64,000 nt of DNA from Paludifilum halophilum (lineage in GTDB: Bacteria > Bacillota > Bacilli > Thermoactinomycetales > DSM-45169). Positions 45,188 to 54,313 of this stretch are shown here, piece after piece; position 1 is the first letter of the stretch, and each line of letters starts with the position of its first letter. The stretch covers positions 124,001 to 188,000 of the forward strand of contig NZ_NOWF01000006.1 of assembly GCF_002245355.1 (NCBI RefSeq). The letters run 5' to 3'. The translations under genes and the position numbers were made by a program. The notes under the pieces were generated by a model. It was not told the origin of the DNA and did not search any database. It saw only the letters and a program-made list of their open reading frames with translations.

Positions 45188-45316
45188 CCGGACACCTCCC
45201 ATTCAGATTCCATCAAACTTCCACAAATGACCACAGTCTCAGTTTATGTCTCTTTTCCTCCGCCTTCAACCGAGAAGCGTTGTAAGGCAGTATTTACTCG
45301 AAATATGAAATCACAA

Positions 45317-45943
45317 CTACGCTTTTTTCCGAAACAGGCTGATCAGGGACAGGATCAGGGCCAAACCGGCCAATGTCGTCGGCCACAGATCGGAAGCCGC
45401 CGTTTCCTCGTCCGTGTCCGCACCGGCGGCCTCTTCTGACTCCTGGGCCACATCCCCGTGACCGTGCCCCGAGTCTCCCTCTCGGATCTCGGTTACGGAA
45501 GCAGGCTGCTCGGAATCGGGAGCCCCGGACCATTTGACGACGGAACCATCTTCATAGGTTTGATGTGCTTTCCAGGAGACTTTGCCGGGTTTGTCGGGGT
45601 TGGCGCCGATCAAAGCGAACTCCGTAAATTCGTGAACTTTGAGCCCATCATCCTTCGCCTTCCATGTGACAGAAATCGTACGATCTTCCCGACTTTTTTT
45701 CAAATCATACTCCCAGCCCGGCTTCGGCATCACAGATACCACTTCCACCCCGTCGGGAATTTTCAGCTCGACTTCCGTAGTCGGAATCTCCTTCTCTACC
45801 GGTACGCGGACCGTATATTTCTCATAGGCGCCAGTGGAGCTTTGTTCGGGCCGCACGGTCACATGGGCATCTACACCAGGGGTAAAGGCAAATAGAATTC
45901 CGGCCATCACAGCTGCACTTACAAACGCTTTCCACTTCATCAT
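45317..45943 (-). CDS. ycnI: YcnI-like copper-binding membrane protein
   Basis: A 208-residue DUF1775 protein: signal peptide cut before His (VDAHVTVRPEQSSTGAYEKY), giving an N-terminal His for copper coordination, then an immunoglobulin-like fold, a His/Glu-rich linker (GDSGHGHGDVAQESEE) and a C-terminal helix with basic tail. It binds copper at the outer face. The ATG at 45943 overlaps the ycnJ stop (ATGA) and follows GGAGGAGGG. Confidence 0.88.
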   Translation of the reverse strand: MMKWKAFVSAAVMAGILFAFTPGVDAHVTVRPEQSSTGAYEKYTVRVPVEKEIPTTEVELKIPDGVEVVSVMPKPGWEYDLKKSREDRTISVTWKAKDDGLKVHEFTEFALIGANPDKPGKVSWKAHQTYEDGSVVKWSGAPDSEQPASVTEIREGDSGHGHGDVAQESEEAAGADTDEETAASDLWPTTLAGLALILSLISLFRKKA

Positions 45944-47544
45944 GGATTCCCTCCTCCAGGAATAAAGACGGTTTCCTGCCACTCCCGTTCTTCACCGCCG
46001 GGGTACTCCGCCCGGACGGTCAACTGCCAATCCCCCACCATCGTAAAGGGAAGATCGGCTTGATATTGACCGGCGGAAATCTTTTCCGCCGTCACGGGTT
46101 CCGTTTCCATCCCGTGATCCACCATATCCATCAAAATCGTGACATCCTCGGGGGGCTGGGCTTCTTTTGGAAACCGGACTGTCATCGTCCGTTGACCAAT
46201 ACCCAAATTGGAAATTTCCACCTCAACCGGGACCGAATCCGTTTTCCAAACCGCTTCATAGGAATGAGACGGCAGAGGATAAGGCGTTTGGCTGATCCAC
46301 ACTCCCGCCAGGATGACGATCAGTCCCGCCGCCCATTCCCAACGGAGCAGAGGACGGGAGATCCGATGGCCCTCTTGTCTCCAACGAAGGGTCTGCACCA
46401 AGGCCAGCCCCAGCATCAATCCCGTCAGCAAAATTTTCAACAGCAACAGCCCGTTCCATCTTCCCCGGTCTTCGAGAACCGCCGATACGTCGGTCTGCAG
46501 AAAGACCATCACCGTACCGGTGACAAGGACGGAGGCGGAAGCGATCAGGGCCGCCCTCACAAAAAAGGGACGAAAAGAGGAAATCGGGGACTGATCCTTC
46601 TTGCGCCGTTTCCTCCCAATCAGGACCAGGATCAGATAGGTGAGCCCCCCTGACCAAACCGCGGCCGTCATTAGATGAAGGACCCGGGAAACGATGGCCA
46701 CGCCGGGATTTTCCATCCCCCAAACATGCCCCCCGACAGCGGGAACGCCGGTAAGAATCAGCCACATCATCCCATACCAGCCCCTGGTCATTCCTGGAAG
46801 GATCAGAAGGAGGAAGACCAAAAGCTGGATAAAGATCATAAGGACAAAGGGAAATTGAAACAGAAGACTCCATTTCCCTTCCCACCACAGAGCGAACAGA
46901 TTTACCCCAGGCAACGTTGCCGAATAAGCGGTCCACTCTCCGATCATCCCCACCGGGAGCAGTATGCCCGCTATGATCCGGCCCCGTCCCAGCACCTGTT
47001 TAAAATCGGGCAGGCCGTACCTCCGGCCGAATCGGGCCATCCAGTACACCCCGGCCCCCACCAGAATCAACCCTTCCACAAGATAGCGGGTAAGCACCAG
47101 AAAGAAATCCGCCCATCCGGATTCTTCCGCGGATGCGAGATCCGCTCCACCGGTTTCCTCTCCGATCGAAAACCGAAACGAACCGCTTACGGGATGTCCG
47201 TCCCCGGAAACCACACTCCAGACGATGGTATATGTACCGTTTTTCAAATCCGGCAACGGATAGAGCAACGTCTCTGACCGGCCGTCGGAATTTTCCGGTT
47301 CAGAGAGGTCTGTTCGATGTCCGTTCCAATCATACAATCGGACATCCGCCAGCTCCCGCTCGATCGGCTCACTGAAACGGAGACGCAGTTCCTCCGGAGG
47401 TTCCTTCAACACTTCTCCTTTTTGAGGAGAAGTATCCAGCAAACCCGCATGAGCATAAAGGGGCGGTGCCATCCAACAGGACAAGAGCAACAGGCAAAAG
47501 AGAACCGTCGCCGCCTTTTTTCCGATTCCGAAACCCTTTTGCAT
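45940..47544 (-). CDS. ycnJ: YcnJ-like CopC-CopD fusion, copper importer
   Basis: A 534-residue protein. A signal peptide is cut before HAGLLDTSPQKGEVL, the CopC N-terminus whose His coordinates copper, and VSGDGHPVSGSFRFSIGE is the second CopC motif. A CopD part with about eight helices (150-430) follows, then an extracellular C-terminal domain. In Bacillus YcnJ imports copper and is induced by copper starvation. AAAGGGGAG precedes the ATG. It leads the ycnJ-ycnI operon. Confidence 0.88.
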   Translation of the reverse strand: MQKGFGIGKKAATVLFCLLLLSCWMAPPLYAHAGLLDTSPQKGEVLKEPPEELRLRFSEPIERELADVRLYDWNGHRTDLSEPENSDGRSETLLYPLPDLKNGTYTIVWSVVSGDGHPVSGSFRFSIGEETGGADLASAEESGWADFFLVLTRYLVEGLILVGAGVYWMARFGRRYGLPDFKQVLGRGRIIAGILLPVGMIGEWTAYSATLPGVNLFALWWEGKWSLLFQFPFVLMIFIQLLVFLLLILPGMTRGWYGMMWLILTGVPAVGGHVWGMENPGVAIVSRVLHLMTAAVWSGGLTYLILVLIGRKRRKKDQSPISSFRPFFVRAALIASASVLVTGTVMVFLQTDVSAVLEDRGRWNGLLLLKILLTGLMLGLALVQTLRWRQEGHRISRPLLRWEWAAGLIVILAGVWISQTPYPLPSHSYEAVWKTDSVPVEVEISNLGIGQRTMTVRFPKEAQPPEDVTILMDMVDHGMETEPVTAEKISAGQYQADLPFTMVGDWQLTVRAEYPGGEEREWQETVFIPGGGNP

Positions 47545-47719
47545 ACCACACTCCCCTTTGAAAAGTTACAACATATTCCCACATGTATTCATCATATGTA
47601 GTCTACTATCCTCCCTATATCGGTTCAATCACCGGATTTGAGTTTCTGTGAATAGATGTTGAAAGTTTGTTATCCATTCCAAAAAGGAAATATCAAGAAA
47701 TCCCTGAACGGCCGAATCA

Positions 47720-47795
47720 AAACAAAGGACCAGCGAACAACAACCCGTTTCACCCTTTGCCTCTGACGGATTGCTGTTGCTGGTCCTGTTTTTTG
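47720..47795 (-). terminator. terminator downstream of pabC
   Basis: GGACCAGC (47727-47734) pairs with GCTGGTCC (47779-47786), extended by AACAAC/GTTGCTGTT pairing. T runs lie on both sides, so it can act in both directions. Confidence 0.65.
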
Positions 47796-47801
47796 CGGGC
47801 T

Positions 47802-48683
47802 CTATTCGCTTGGCGCACGATCTCCTCTTTCCGGGATCGCCTCGATCATCACCCGCCACTGTCGGATTAACTGGCGGGTGATCGGGTCGGGTTTTCCGGT
47901 TCCGATCACAGACCCGTCGACTTCCACACAGGGAAAAGGGCCCCAGGTGGAGTTGGTGAAAAAAACTCCCTCCGCCTCAAACACTTCCTCCCGCTCCACC
48001 CAGCGTTCCTTCACCGGAAAGCCGAGCCGGGCGGCGTTTTCCACGACCCAACGACGGACCGTACCCGGAAGCGGCCCCCGAGTCAAATCCGGGGTGATCA
48101 GTCGCCCTTTGTGAACGATAAACAGGTTGGCTGACGCCCCTTCGCATACATCTCCCTCCGTTGTGAGAAACAATGCTTCATCCGCTCCGAGTCCCACAGC
48201 CTCTTCCCTGGCGAGCACACTTTCCAAATAATTGAGGGATTTTACCCGGCACAGGGGAGAAGCCGGGTTTCGCCGGATGGATACAGTAGCGGCGCTGATT
48301 CCCCGATCGTATCTCCTAAGATCGAGAGGATGCTCCCGCGCCTCCACCCAATAGGAGGGCTGATCCAATCGGGCAAGCGGTGTTCCGAAGCCGCCGACTC
48401 CCCGGGTGACGGTGAGGCGCAAATACCCGCTGTAAACCCCATTGCTTCGAACCGCCGCAACCACACCGGCACGAAGTTCTTCCCGCTCCGGAAGGCTAGC
48501 AAACCGCAACACCCGGGAACCTTCCTCCAGCCGGTCCAAATGTCCTTCCAAAAACAAGGGAGCGCCTCGTTCCACCCGCATCGTTTCAAAGAGGCCGTCT
48601 CCATACAAAAGTCCCCGATCGCCGGCAGACAAACCCGCCTGATCGGCGGAAATGCGTTTTCCATTGAGAATGATCACATTCAT
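47802..48683 (-). CDS. pabC: aminodeoxychorismate lyase (PabC), class IV aminotransferase fold
   Basis: A 293-residue fold-type IV PLP enzyme. The catalytic Lys lies in RVKSLNYLESVLAREEA; LSAGDRGLLYGDGLFETMRV and DEALFLTTEGDVCEGASANLF are family motifs. PabC removes pyruvate from aminodeoxychorismate to give p-aminobenzoate for folate. Being 49 bases after pabB supports PabC over a D-amino or branched-chain aminotransferase. The ATG at 48683 follows GGGAGGACTCC. Confidence 0.86.
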   Translation of the reverse strand: MNVIILNGKRISADQAGLSAGDRGLLYGDGLFETMRVERGAPLFLEGHLDRLEEGSRVLRFASLPEREELRAGVVAAVRSNGVYSGYLRLTVTRGVGGFGTPLARLDQPSYWVEAREHPLDLRRYDRGISAATVSIRRNPASPLCRVKSLNYLESVLAREEAVGLGADEALFLTTEGDVCEGASANLFIVHKGRLITPDLTRGPLPGTVRRWVVENAARLGFPVKERWVEREEVFEAEGVFFTNSTWGPFPCVEVDGSVIGTGKPDPITRQLIRQWRVMIEAIPERGDRAPSE

Positions 48684-48732
48684 CCGGAGTCCTCCCGGGA
48701 AGGAAAAGCCTTCAACTCTCCCTTTACTTGGT

Positions 48733-50139
48733 TCATTCGATGGACCCAAACCCGGAACGGGCAGGAAAGATGGCAGCCGACTCGGAGGAAGGATCTCCGG
48801 TGCGGGAGGACCACTTCGCCACCGCCCGGGCCATGCCCCGTCCTTTGGCCAGCGTTTCCCGGTATTCCTCCTCCGGGTCGGAGTCCCAGACGATCCCGCC
48901 TCCTACATGGTAGGACAACTCCCCGCCCTGCCAGGTTAAGGTTCGGATGGCGATATTCCATTCACTGAACCCCCGTGCATCGATATAGCCGATCGACCCG
49001 GTATAGACACCCCGCCGACTGTTCTCCAGGCCGTGAATGATCTGCATGGAACGGAGCTTGGGCGCTCCGGTGATAGAGCCTCCGGGAAATACGCTCTGGA
49101 GAATGCTTCCCGCTCCGGTACCGGGAGAGAGGGTCCCTTTGACGGATGCCACCTGGTGCCAAACGGTCGGATGGGGTTCAATCTCACACAACTTCGGAAC
49201 ACAAACGGAGCCTGTCTCACAAAATTTGCCCAGGTCGTTTCGCTCCAGGTCGACAATCATCACCAACTCCGCCCGATCCTTGACGCTTTGGGCCAACGCC
49301 TCCCGCAAGCGGCGGTCTTCATCGGGGGTCTCCCCTCTGGGCCGGGTTCCCTTGATCGGTTTCGTCTCGATCTCTTGTGAATCCCACCGTACGAATTGCT
49401 CCGGGGAAGAGGAGAGAACCGCAAATCCCGGAAACTTCATAAAAGCCGCGTAGGGACCCGGATTCGTCTCCCTCAATACCCGGTACAACCCCCAAGGATC
49501 TCCTTCGGCCCTGCCTGAAACCCGGTAAGTGAGATTGGTTTGGTAAATATCCCCGCGACGGATCCACTCCCTCACTTGTCGAACCCGGTTCTTATATTCC
49601 TCCCGATCGATCTCCGGGACCAACGGACCGCACCTCCCCGGCGCAAGAGGGGGCAAGGGTGTTCGATTCCATTCCCCCAACCGGGAAACCAGCTGGTCCA
49701 GGATCGGTTGGGGCTCTTCCGCCATCGTGGTCACCGCCACCCAGGTATCCCCTTTTTCCAGGTCCACGGTGACCGTCTTTCCAGGAATTATCAATACTCC
49801 ATCGGGGACCGGTGCCTTCCGGGGTTTCGGAGGCCCGATCTCCTCCAGGAACCAGGCCAACTCATACCCGAGGTAACCGATCACTCCGGTGAGAAAAGGA
49901 GGGGCTTCCTCCGGAACTTGCGGTTTGGGAACCGCCCGAAGCAAATTTTCCACCCGGTGGAAGGGGGAGACCCCGTCTTCATGGTACAACGTCTCCATCC
50001 TCAAAGGATCCCAGGCCAAAACCATATAGCGCCCCCGCCTGCAACTGTCCAGCAAGATGCTGTACTCCTCATCCTTCAACCTTGAATACAGGCGAATGGC
50101 GTCCAAGGGTTCAGATAGTTTTTTCCATACGGTCAACAT
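48733..50139 (-). CDS. pabB: aminodeoxychorismate synthase component I (PabB)
   Basis: A 468-residue chorismate-binding enzyme. PIKGTRPRGETPDEDRRL carries the Lys that distinguishes PabB from anthranilate synthase TrpE, and VFPGGSITGAPKLRSMQII is the C-terminal signature. It converts chorismate and glutamine-derived ammonia to aminodeoxychorismate. No pabA amidotransferase is adjacent; a shared PabA/TrpG elsewhere is expected. It forms an operon with pabC. Confidence 0.92.
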   Translation of the reverse strand: MLTVWKKLSEPLDAIRLYSRLKDEEYSILLDSCRRGRYMVLAWDPLRMETLYHEDGVSPFHRVENLLRAVPKPQVPEEAPPFLTGVIGYLGYELAWFLEEIGPPKPRKAPVPDGVLIIPGKTVTVDLEKGDTWVAVTTMAEEPQPILDQLVSRLGEWNRTPLPPLAPGRCGPLVPEIDREEYKNRVRQVREWIRRGDIYQTNLTYRVSGRAEGDPWGLYRVLRETNPGPYAAFMKFPGFAVLSSSPEQFVRWDSQEIETKPIKGTRPRGETPDEDRRLREALAQSVKDRAELVMIVDLERNDLGKFCETGSVCVPKLCEIEPHPTVWHQVASVKGTLSPGTGAGSILQSVFPGGSITGAPKLRSMQIIHGLENSRRGVYTGSIGYIDARGFSEWNIAIRTLTWQGGELSYHVGGGIVWDSDPEEEYRETLAKGRGMARAVAKWSSRTGDPSSESAAIFPARSGFGSIE

Positions 50140-50242
50140 GATGCATCCACCTCAATTGGATCGGGACCTTGCGGGAAGGCCACCTGGTGCGAGTCGGAAT
50201 ATCGGCTCTGCACCCCGTTATCGCTTCATGATCAGACACACT

Positions 50243-50920
50243 CTATTCCGCATAAACAATCGGGTCTTCCGCCCCAGCCTCAGCGAATCCTTTGAGCCGC
50301 AGACGGCAGCTGTCGCAATGTCCGCAGGCGATTTCGCCCCCGAGATAGCAGGAAGTAGTCAAATGATAAGGAACACCGAGACGTAACCCTTCCCGGATGG
50401 TTTCCGCCTTAGACCACCGGATCAACGGTGTTTCAATGGCGAGTTCGCTCCCTGTCGCTCCAGCCTTGGTCGCCAAGTTGACCGTCCGGGTCATGCTCTC
50501 GATAAAGGACGGTCGACAATCCGGATAGCCGCTGTAGTCGACAGCGGAAACACCGATGTAGACTGCCTCCGCTCCGATCACTTCGGCATAGGCGGCGGCC
50601 AGAGAGAGAAAAATCATGTTCCTAGCAGGAACATAAGTATCCGGGATGGTTTCCTCCGCACCGTCCGTGGGTACTTCCATGGAGGAATCTGTCAAAGCAC
50701 TGCCTCCGATCTGGTTTAAAAACTGAATGTCCACGATCCGGTGTTCCCGAATCCGGTAGAACGCCGCCACCTGTTTAGCCTGTTCCACTTCCCGGCTGTG
50801 ACGCTGACCATAATGAAAAGTCAAGGGATACAGTTCGTACCCCTGTTCCCGGGCGATTCCCATACAAGTCGTACTGTCCAATCCCCCGCTCAAGACGACC
50901 ACCGCTCTTTTTTCCGCCAT
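50243..50920 (-). CDS. queC: 7-cyano-7-deazaguanine synthase QueC
   Basis: A 225-residue PP-loop ATPase: VVLSGGLDSTTC at the N-terminus and zinc cysteines TSCYLGGEIACGHCDSCRLR at the end. It makes preQ0 from carboxydeazaguanine. Last gene of the queD-queE-queC operon; GAAAGGGGGG precedes the ATG. Confidence 0.95.
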   Translation of the reverse strand: MAEKRAVVVLSGGLDSTTCMGIAREQGYELYPLTFHYGQRHSREVEQAKQVAAFYRIREHRIVDIQFLNQIGGSALTDSSMEVPTDGAEETIPDTYVPARNMIFLSLAAAYAEVIGAEAVYIGVSAVDYSGYPDCRPSFIESMTRTVNLATKAGATGSELAIETPLIRWSKAETIREGLRLGVPYHLTTSCYLGGEIACGHCDSCRLRLKGFAEAGAEDPIVYAE

Positions 50921-50921
50921 T

Positions 50922-51653
50922 CTAGACCCCCCTTTCCGCTGGATCCCAAATCACTTTATGGAGTTGCAAACTGACCTTTACTTGAGGGAGAGGTTCCGCC
51001 AACACCTTCTCCACCAAGCGCCGGGGCGGCATCGTTTCCCATACGGGACTGAACAGGACCTGCCCCTGTCGGTGATATTGCCGGACCACCCGCACAGCGG
51101 CGCGGAAATCTTCCTCATTCCCGATGACAAGCTTGACCTCATCCTGATCGGTCAAATGGTCGAAATTACCCCGGATCATCCGGTGCTCCTCACCGGAAGC
51201 CGGCAACTTGTAATCCATGATGAACCGGACTTTCCGGAACCAATCCTCCCGGCTCCGCCGCAGGGCGTCAAAGGGTGCCAGGTCAATCGCCCCGTTGGTT
51301 TCGATATGGATATCCTCGATGGAATCCAGATCCGCCAACGCCGCCAGGAGCGCCGCCGACTTTTCCTGGTGCATCAGAGGCTCCCCGCCGGTGAAGCAAA
51401 TCCGTCGGCTGGCGTATCTCTCCACCTGGTGGACAATCTCCCCAATCGCCGCTTCATACTCCGGTCGAGCCGGCGCATAACTGTACGGCGTATCACACCA
51501 GGAACAGCGTAGGTTGCAGTGGAAAAGACGGACGAATACCGTGGGAAAGCCGGCCGCCGTTCCTTCGCCTTCCACCGTCTCAAACACTTCCACCATCGGC
51601 AGCTTCCAGTCCCGGTACCCTTCGGATGACGGCAACTCCCATCCCTTACGCAT
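50922..51653 (-). CDS. queE: 7-carboxy-7-deazaguanine synthase QueE
   Basis: A 243-residue radical SAM enzyme with the CxxxCxxC cluster in LFHCNLRCSWCDTPYS and the FTGGEPLMH strand. It converts carboxytetrahydropterin to carboxydeazaguanine. Its start overlaps the queD end by eight bases, and queC starts one base after its stop, so the three genes are tightly coupled. Confidence 0.94.
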   Translation of the reverse strand: MRKGWELPSSEGYRDWKLPMVEVFETVEGEGTAAGFPTVFVRLFHCNLRCSWCDTPYSYAPARPEYEAAIGEIVHQVERYASRRICFTGGEPLMHQEKSAALLAALADLDSIEDIHIETNGAIDLAPFDALRRSREDWFRKVRFIMDYKLPASGEEHRMIRGNFDHLTDQDEVKLVIGNEEDFRAAVRVVRQYHRQGQVLFSPVWETMPPRRLVEKVLAEPLPQVKVSLQLHKVIWDPAERGV

Positions 51654-52122
51654 CGGCTTCCATCCATTCCCGTTTCAAGGTTGCAAAACTGGTCGGTGTT
51701 TCATACAGCGTCAATTCCTCCAGGCGGATCCCCCGTCCGGCCCAATCCTCTCCTCGGATACGATCACGGAGCCGCTCCCAGATCCAGACGATCATGTTTT
51801 CCGCAGAGGTGTTCATCTTGGGCAACACCTCATTCAGGTACCGATGATCCAGCCGGGATTCAATCTCTTCCTTGAACATCCGCTTCACATCACTGAAATC
51901 GACGACGATCCCGATTTCATTTACATATCCGCTGAACGTGATCACCAGTTTATAAGTATGACCGTGCAGGTTTTTGCATTTCCCTTCATAGCAATGAAGG
52001 TGATGGGCGGCATCAAAGGTGAACGCCTTGGTCACCGCCACCCGTTTGTGATGATACTTCAGCTCGTCGCGCCGGATATCGACGCCGAGCTTTTCCACCT
52101 GATCCGGGATTTTAAATTCCAT
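51646..52122 (-). CDS. queD: 6-carboxytetrahydropterin synthase QueD
   Basis: A 158-residue PTPS-fold enzyme: zinc His residues and catalytic Cys in FDAAHHLHCYEGKCKNLHGH, then LDHRYLNEV. It acts on dihydroneopterin triphosphate in queuosine synthesis. The ATG at 52122 has AAAGGGG; an upstream in-frame extension runs through the riboswitch and is not coding. First gene of the operon. Confidence 0.94.
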   Translation of the reverse strand: MEFKIPDQVEKLGVDIRRDELKYHHKRVAVTKAFTFDAAHHLHCYEGKCKNLHGHTYKLVITFSGYVNEIGIVVDFSDVKRMFKEEIESRLDHRYLNEVLPKMNTSAENMIVWIWERLRDRIRGEDWAGRGIRLEELTLYETPTSFATLKREWMEADA

Positions 52123-52156
52123 AAAAAAGACCCCTTTCCAGACAAAGGGGATGCGT

Positions 52157-52186
52157 GAAAAAACCCTTTCCGAATCAAAAGGGTGA
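52157..52186 (-). terminator. riboswitch-controlled terminator before queD
   Basis: On the minus strand ACCCTTT pairs with AAAGGGT around a nine-base loop and is followed by TTTTTC. It is the likely expression platform of the preQ1 riboswitch. Confidence 0.75.
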
Positions 52187-52202
52187 TCCGTTTTCTCACG
52201 AT

Positions 52203-52243
52203 CCCTAGTTTTTTTTAGAGAGTGGTGGGTTTGCGACACTCTG
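52203..52243 (-). ncRNA. preQ1 class I riboswitch
   Basis: On the minus strand the stem AGAGTG/CACTCT encloses TCGCAAACC, followed by the A-rich tail CTAAAAAAAACTAGGG, which forms the pseudoknot. The TCGCA..AACC loop resembles the Thermoanaerobacter-type preQ1-I aptamer. It heads the queDEC operon. Confidence 0.85.
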
Positions 52244-52397
52244 AAACCAGTTTTCCGTGTCCATCAGCTTATCATATTTTGCAGGGCTCGAACAGATTTT
52301 AGTTGCTCCTTCAATTACGATACTCTTTTTTCAAACCCTTTAGGTCAATAGTCATGAGTCTAAGTGAGACTTTGGGATATAACGTTATGCATACGCT

Positions 52398-53045
52398 CTA
52401 GGTCTTAAACTTATGTACGTACTTATGTAGTTGTTTCAAGGTAAATGTCTCAGGGAATTTCCAATCATCATCTATAAGATAACAATGTAATTCATAAACA
52501 CTCTGTCTATATTCAAAAATTATTTTACTAATACTTTCTCTATAGTCATTAATAATGGTCTCCTTCTTCGAATCGGGAGATATTAAAAGTCTTTCTACCG
52601 TAGTATCATATTCCTGTTTTGCACGATCTACAAACCATTCGCTTTCTTCCATCGATTTATTATAAGGGCTTTTTGTCTTTTCTTCCAATGAAGACAGAGA
52701 GTCCTTTAGTGTTTGTTGTTCCAGATTAAGGTGATCTATTTGTCTATAGATTTTACTTAAATGTTTACTGAGCTCATTTTCAACCAGTTTCGGGAATTTT
52801 GTAGACTGATAGTAACCAAAAATCGTAAATGCTACACCTGCAATTGCACCGGTAAGTCCGATAAAGGTTAACAAGTAGTTCATACTCGATATTTGATTGG
52901 CCATTATGGAGAGTTGTAATGCAGTGGCATCAGGATCATTAACTTTTACAACAGCGTGGTCGGAAGGAAGAAAATAAACACCTACAATAAGAGCCAAAAA
53001 ACATAAGGAGCCTAAAAGAATAGCTATCCAATGATGTGTTTTCAT
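52398..53045 (-). CDS. hypothetical membrane protein with coiled coil
   Basis: A 215-residue protein with two N-terminal helices (about 7-27 and 58-78) and a predicted coiled coil (about 88-130, ELSKHLSKIYRQIDHLNLEQ), ending in a charged domain. A/T-rich like the rest of the 52.4-55.9 kb island. No family recognised. AAGGGGATGG lies upstream of the ATG. It could be a phage- or island-borne membrane factor. Confidence 0.65.
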   Translation of the reverse strand: MKTHHWIAILLGSLCFLALIVGVYFLPSDHAVVKVNDPDATALQLSIMANQISSMNYLLTFIGLTGAIAGVAFTIFGYYQSTKFPKLVENELSKHLSKIYRQIDHLNLEQQTLKDSLSSLEEKTKSPYNKSMEESEWFVDRAKQEYDTTVERLLISPDSKKETIINDYRESISKIIFEYRQSVYELHCYLIDDDWKFPETFTLKQLHKYVHKFKT

Positions 53046-53159
53046 CGATTTAAACCATCCCCTTATCTGTCATACTCCTCACTAATTCTTAGAAAAATAT
53101 TTTCTCAACCATATGGTTAAGTATAAACTACCGAGGTGATAAACAAAAGAAAGAGCCCT

Positions 53160-53318
53160 TCACGTACTCCTCCCAGTCCTGGATTCTGATATTCCACCGT
53201 CATCAAAGTAGATAACGAATGCAGATAAACCAGTCAAGAATCCGGTGAGTAATGCTTGAAAATTAGTTATCCATGGATATTTGCAGGGAGTCCGATTATC
53301 AGGAGGGGTGTTCCCCAT
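53160..53318 (-). CDS. small membrane protein, 52 residues
   Basis: From an ATG at 53318 the frame encodes one helix (ITNFQALLTGFLTGLSAFVI) followed by YFDDGGISESRTGRST. The ribosome site is weak. The stretch coding IYFDDGG is a 22-base exact duplicate of one at 55.9 kb. No family recognised; may be an island remnant. Confidence 0.35.
   Translation of the reverse strand: MGNTPPDNRTPCKYPWITNFQALLTGFLTGLSAFVIYFDDGGISESRTGRST
53193..53214. repeat. 22-base direct repeat, left copy
   Basis: TCCACCGTCATCAAAGTAGA plus TA, identical to 55901-55922. The two copies bracket the MazF-like and XRE-ImmA genes. Confidence 0.75.
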
Positions 53319-53336
53319 CCTGTGACTCACTACTTT

Positions 53337-53456
53337 TTACGCTTGCGGCGACGTTTGTGGTAAGTCTTTTTCTTTTTCCGCTTCTTTGGCATTCACTTTT
53401 TCGATGATCGTTAGCACCGCGGCGATGATTGCCAAAAGCTTCACCCAAAACTCCAC
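53337..53456 (-). CDS. small membrane protein, 39 residues
   Basis: A GTG at 53456 preceded by AAGGTGG opens MEFWVKLLAIIAAVLTIIEK followed by a highly charged tail (VNAKEAEKEKDLPQTSPQA). One helix plus charged tail is the shape of small phage membrane proteins and of some type I toxins. No further evidence of function. Confidence 0.4.
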   Translation of the reverse strand: MEFWVKLLAIIAAVLTIIEKVNAKEAEKEKDLPQTSPQA

Positions 53457-53929
53457 TCCCCTCACCACCTTCCTAAATGAATAAATATATAGTTTATTTC
53501 GATTTTTAAGGGTAACGAAATTGTCGTCGATGTCTAGTAGGTAAAAACCCCTGGGGATCCACAACGTTTGCAAATCCACCAAAACCCTCGTTCCTAAAGG
53601 AAAAGTGGGAAAAGGAATTAAGAAAAAACGAATTTTTGTGTACTCCATGGGCAGAAAAGAAAAGGCTCCGTTATGGGTTTTTTGGGGATTACAAGCTACC
53701 TATTATGGATTCAAAAACAAAAAAAGTCGAGCAGAAATTACCCCGTCCGGCTTTTTGTTGTACTAAACATATTTCAGATCCCGTTCCACGGTTTTTCTTC
53801 GTTGGCATCCATGCCTTCGTCCAAGACTTGTATAATTCTTTTTTCGAGCTCTCGTACACATCAGATAAAAAAGGTGAATGTCAGCAAAACGTTACTCAGC
53901 TTTCCCTGAATGTCTTGAAAAAAGTACAT

Positions 53930-53960
53930 AAAAAAGCGGGCTTGTCCCGCCTTTTTTAAT
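53930..53960. terminator. terminator downstream of the MazF-like gene
   Basis: GCGGG (53936-53940) pairs with CCCGC (53946-53950), flanked by A5 and T6 runs, so it can work in both directions. Confidence 0.65.
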
Positions 53961-54313
53961 TATAAATTTATTTGGACTACAATGGCTATAGCAGCGACTA
54001 TATCCTCGACCTCGTCTTCGGACAAAACCCCTCTCTTCTCCTCAAAGCGTTCTACTGACAATGACTTAACTTGAAACGCATCAGCACCAGAGAGCTTGTC
54101 CAATCCGTTTTCAGCGTTAGGTTCGAGCTGTACAAACCATGGTGCCCCTTCGTAAGATGGATCCCATTCGGTTATGGGAACAACGACTTTTAAAGGTAAC
54201 CTTCCAATATAATCGGAACTTACAATAACACAGGGGCGGATTTTATACATTTCCGCCCCTTTTGATGGGCTCAGATTCACATTCCATACCTGGCCTCTAC
54301 TCATTGTACTCAT
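53960..54313 (-). CDS. MazF/PemK-like toxin
   Basis: A 117-residue protein with the PemK/MazF beta-barrel pattern: MSRGQVWNVNLSPSKGAEMY, IRPCVIVSSDYIG and KVVVPITEWDP. MazF toxins are ribonucleases cutting mRNA. The ATG at 54313 has GGAGG at six bases. It overlaps the 3' end of the XRE-ImmA gene by 17 bases, so the two are translationally coupled. No MazE-type antitoxin is present; the XRE protein occupies that position. Confidence 0.75.
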   Translation of the reverse strand: MSTMSRGQVWNVNLSPSKGAEMYKIRPCVIVSSDYIGRLPLKVVVPITEWDPSYEGAPWFVQLEPNAENGLDKLSGADAFQVKSLSVERFEEKRGVLSEDEVEDIVAAIAIVVQINL

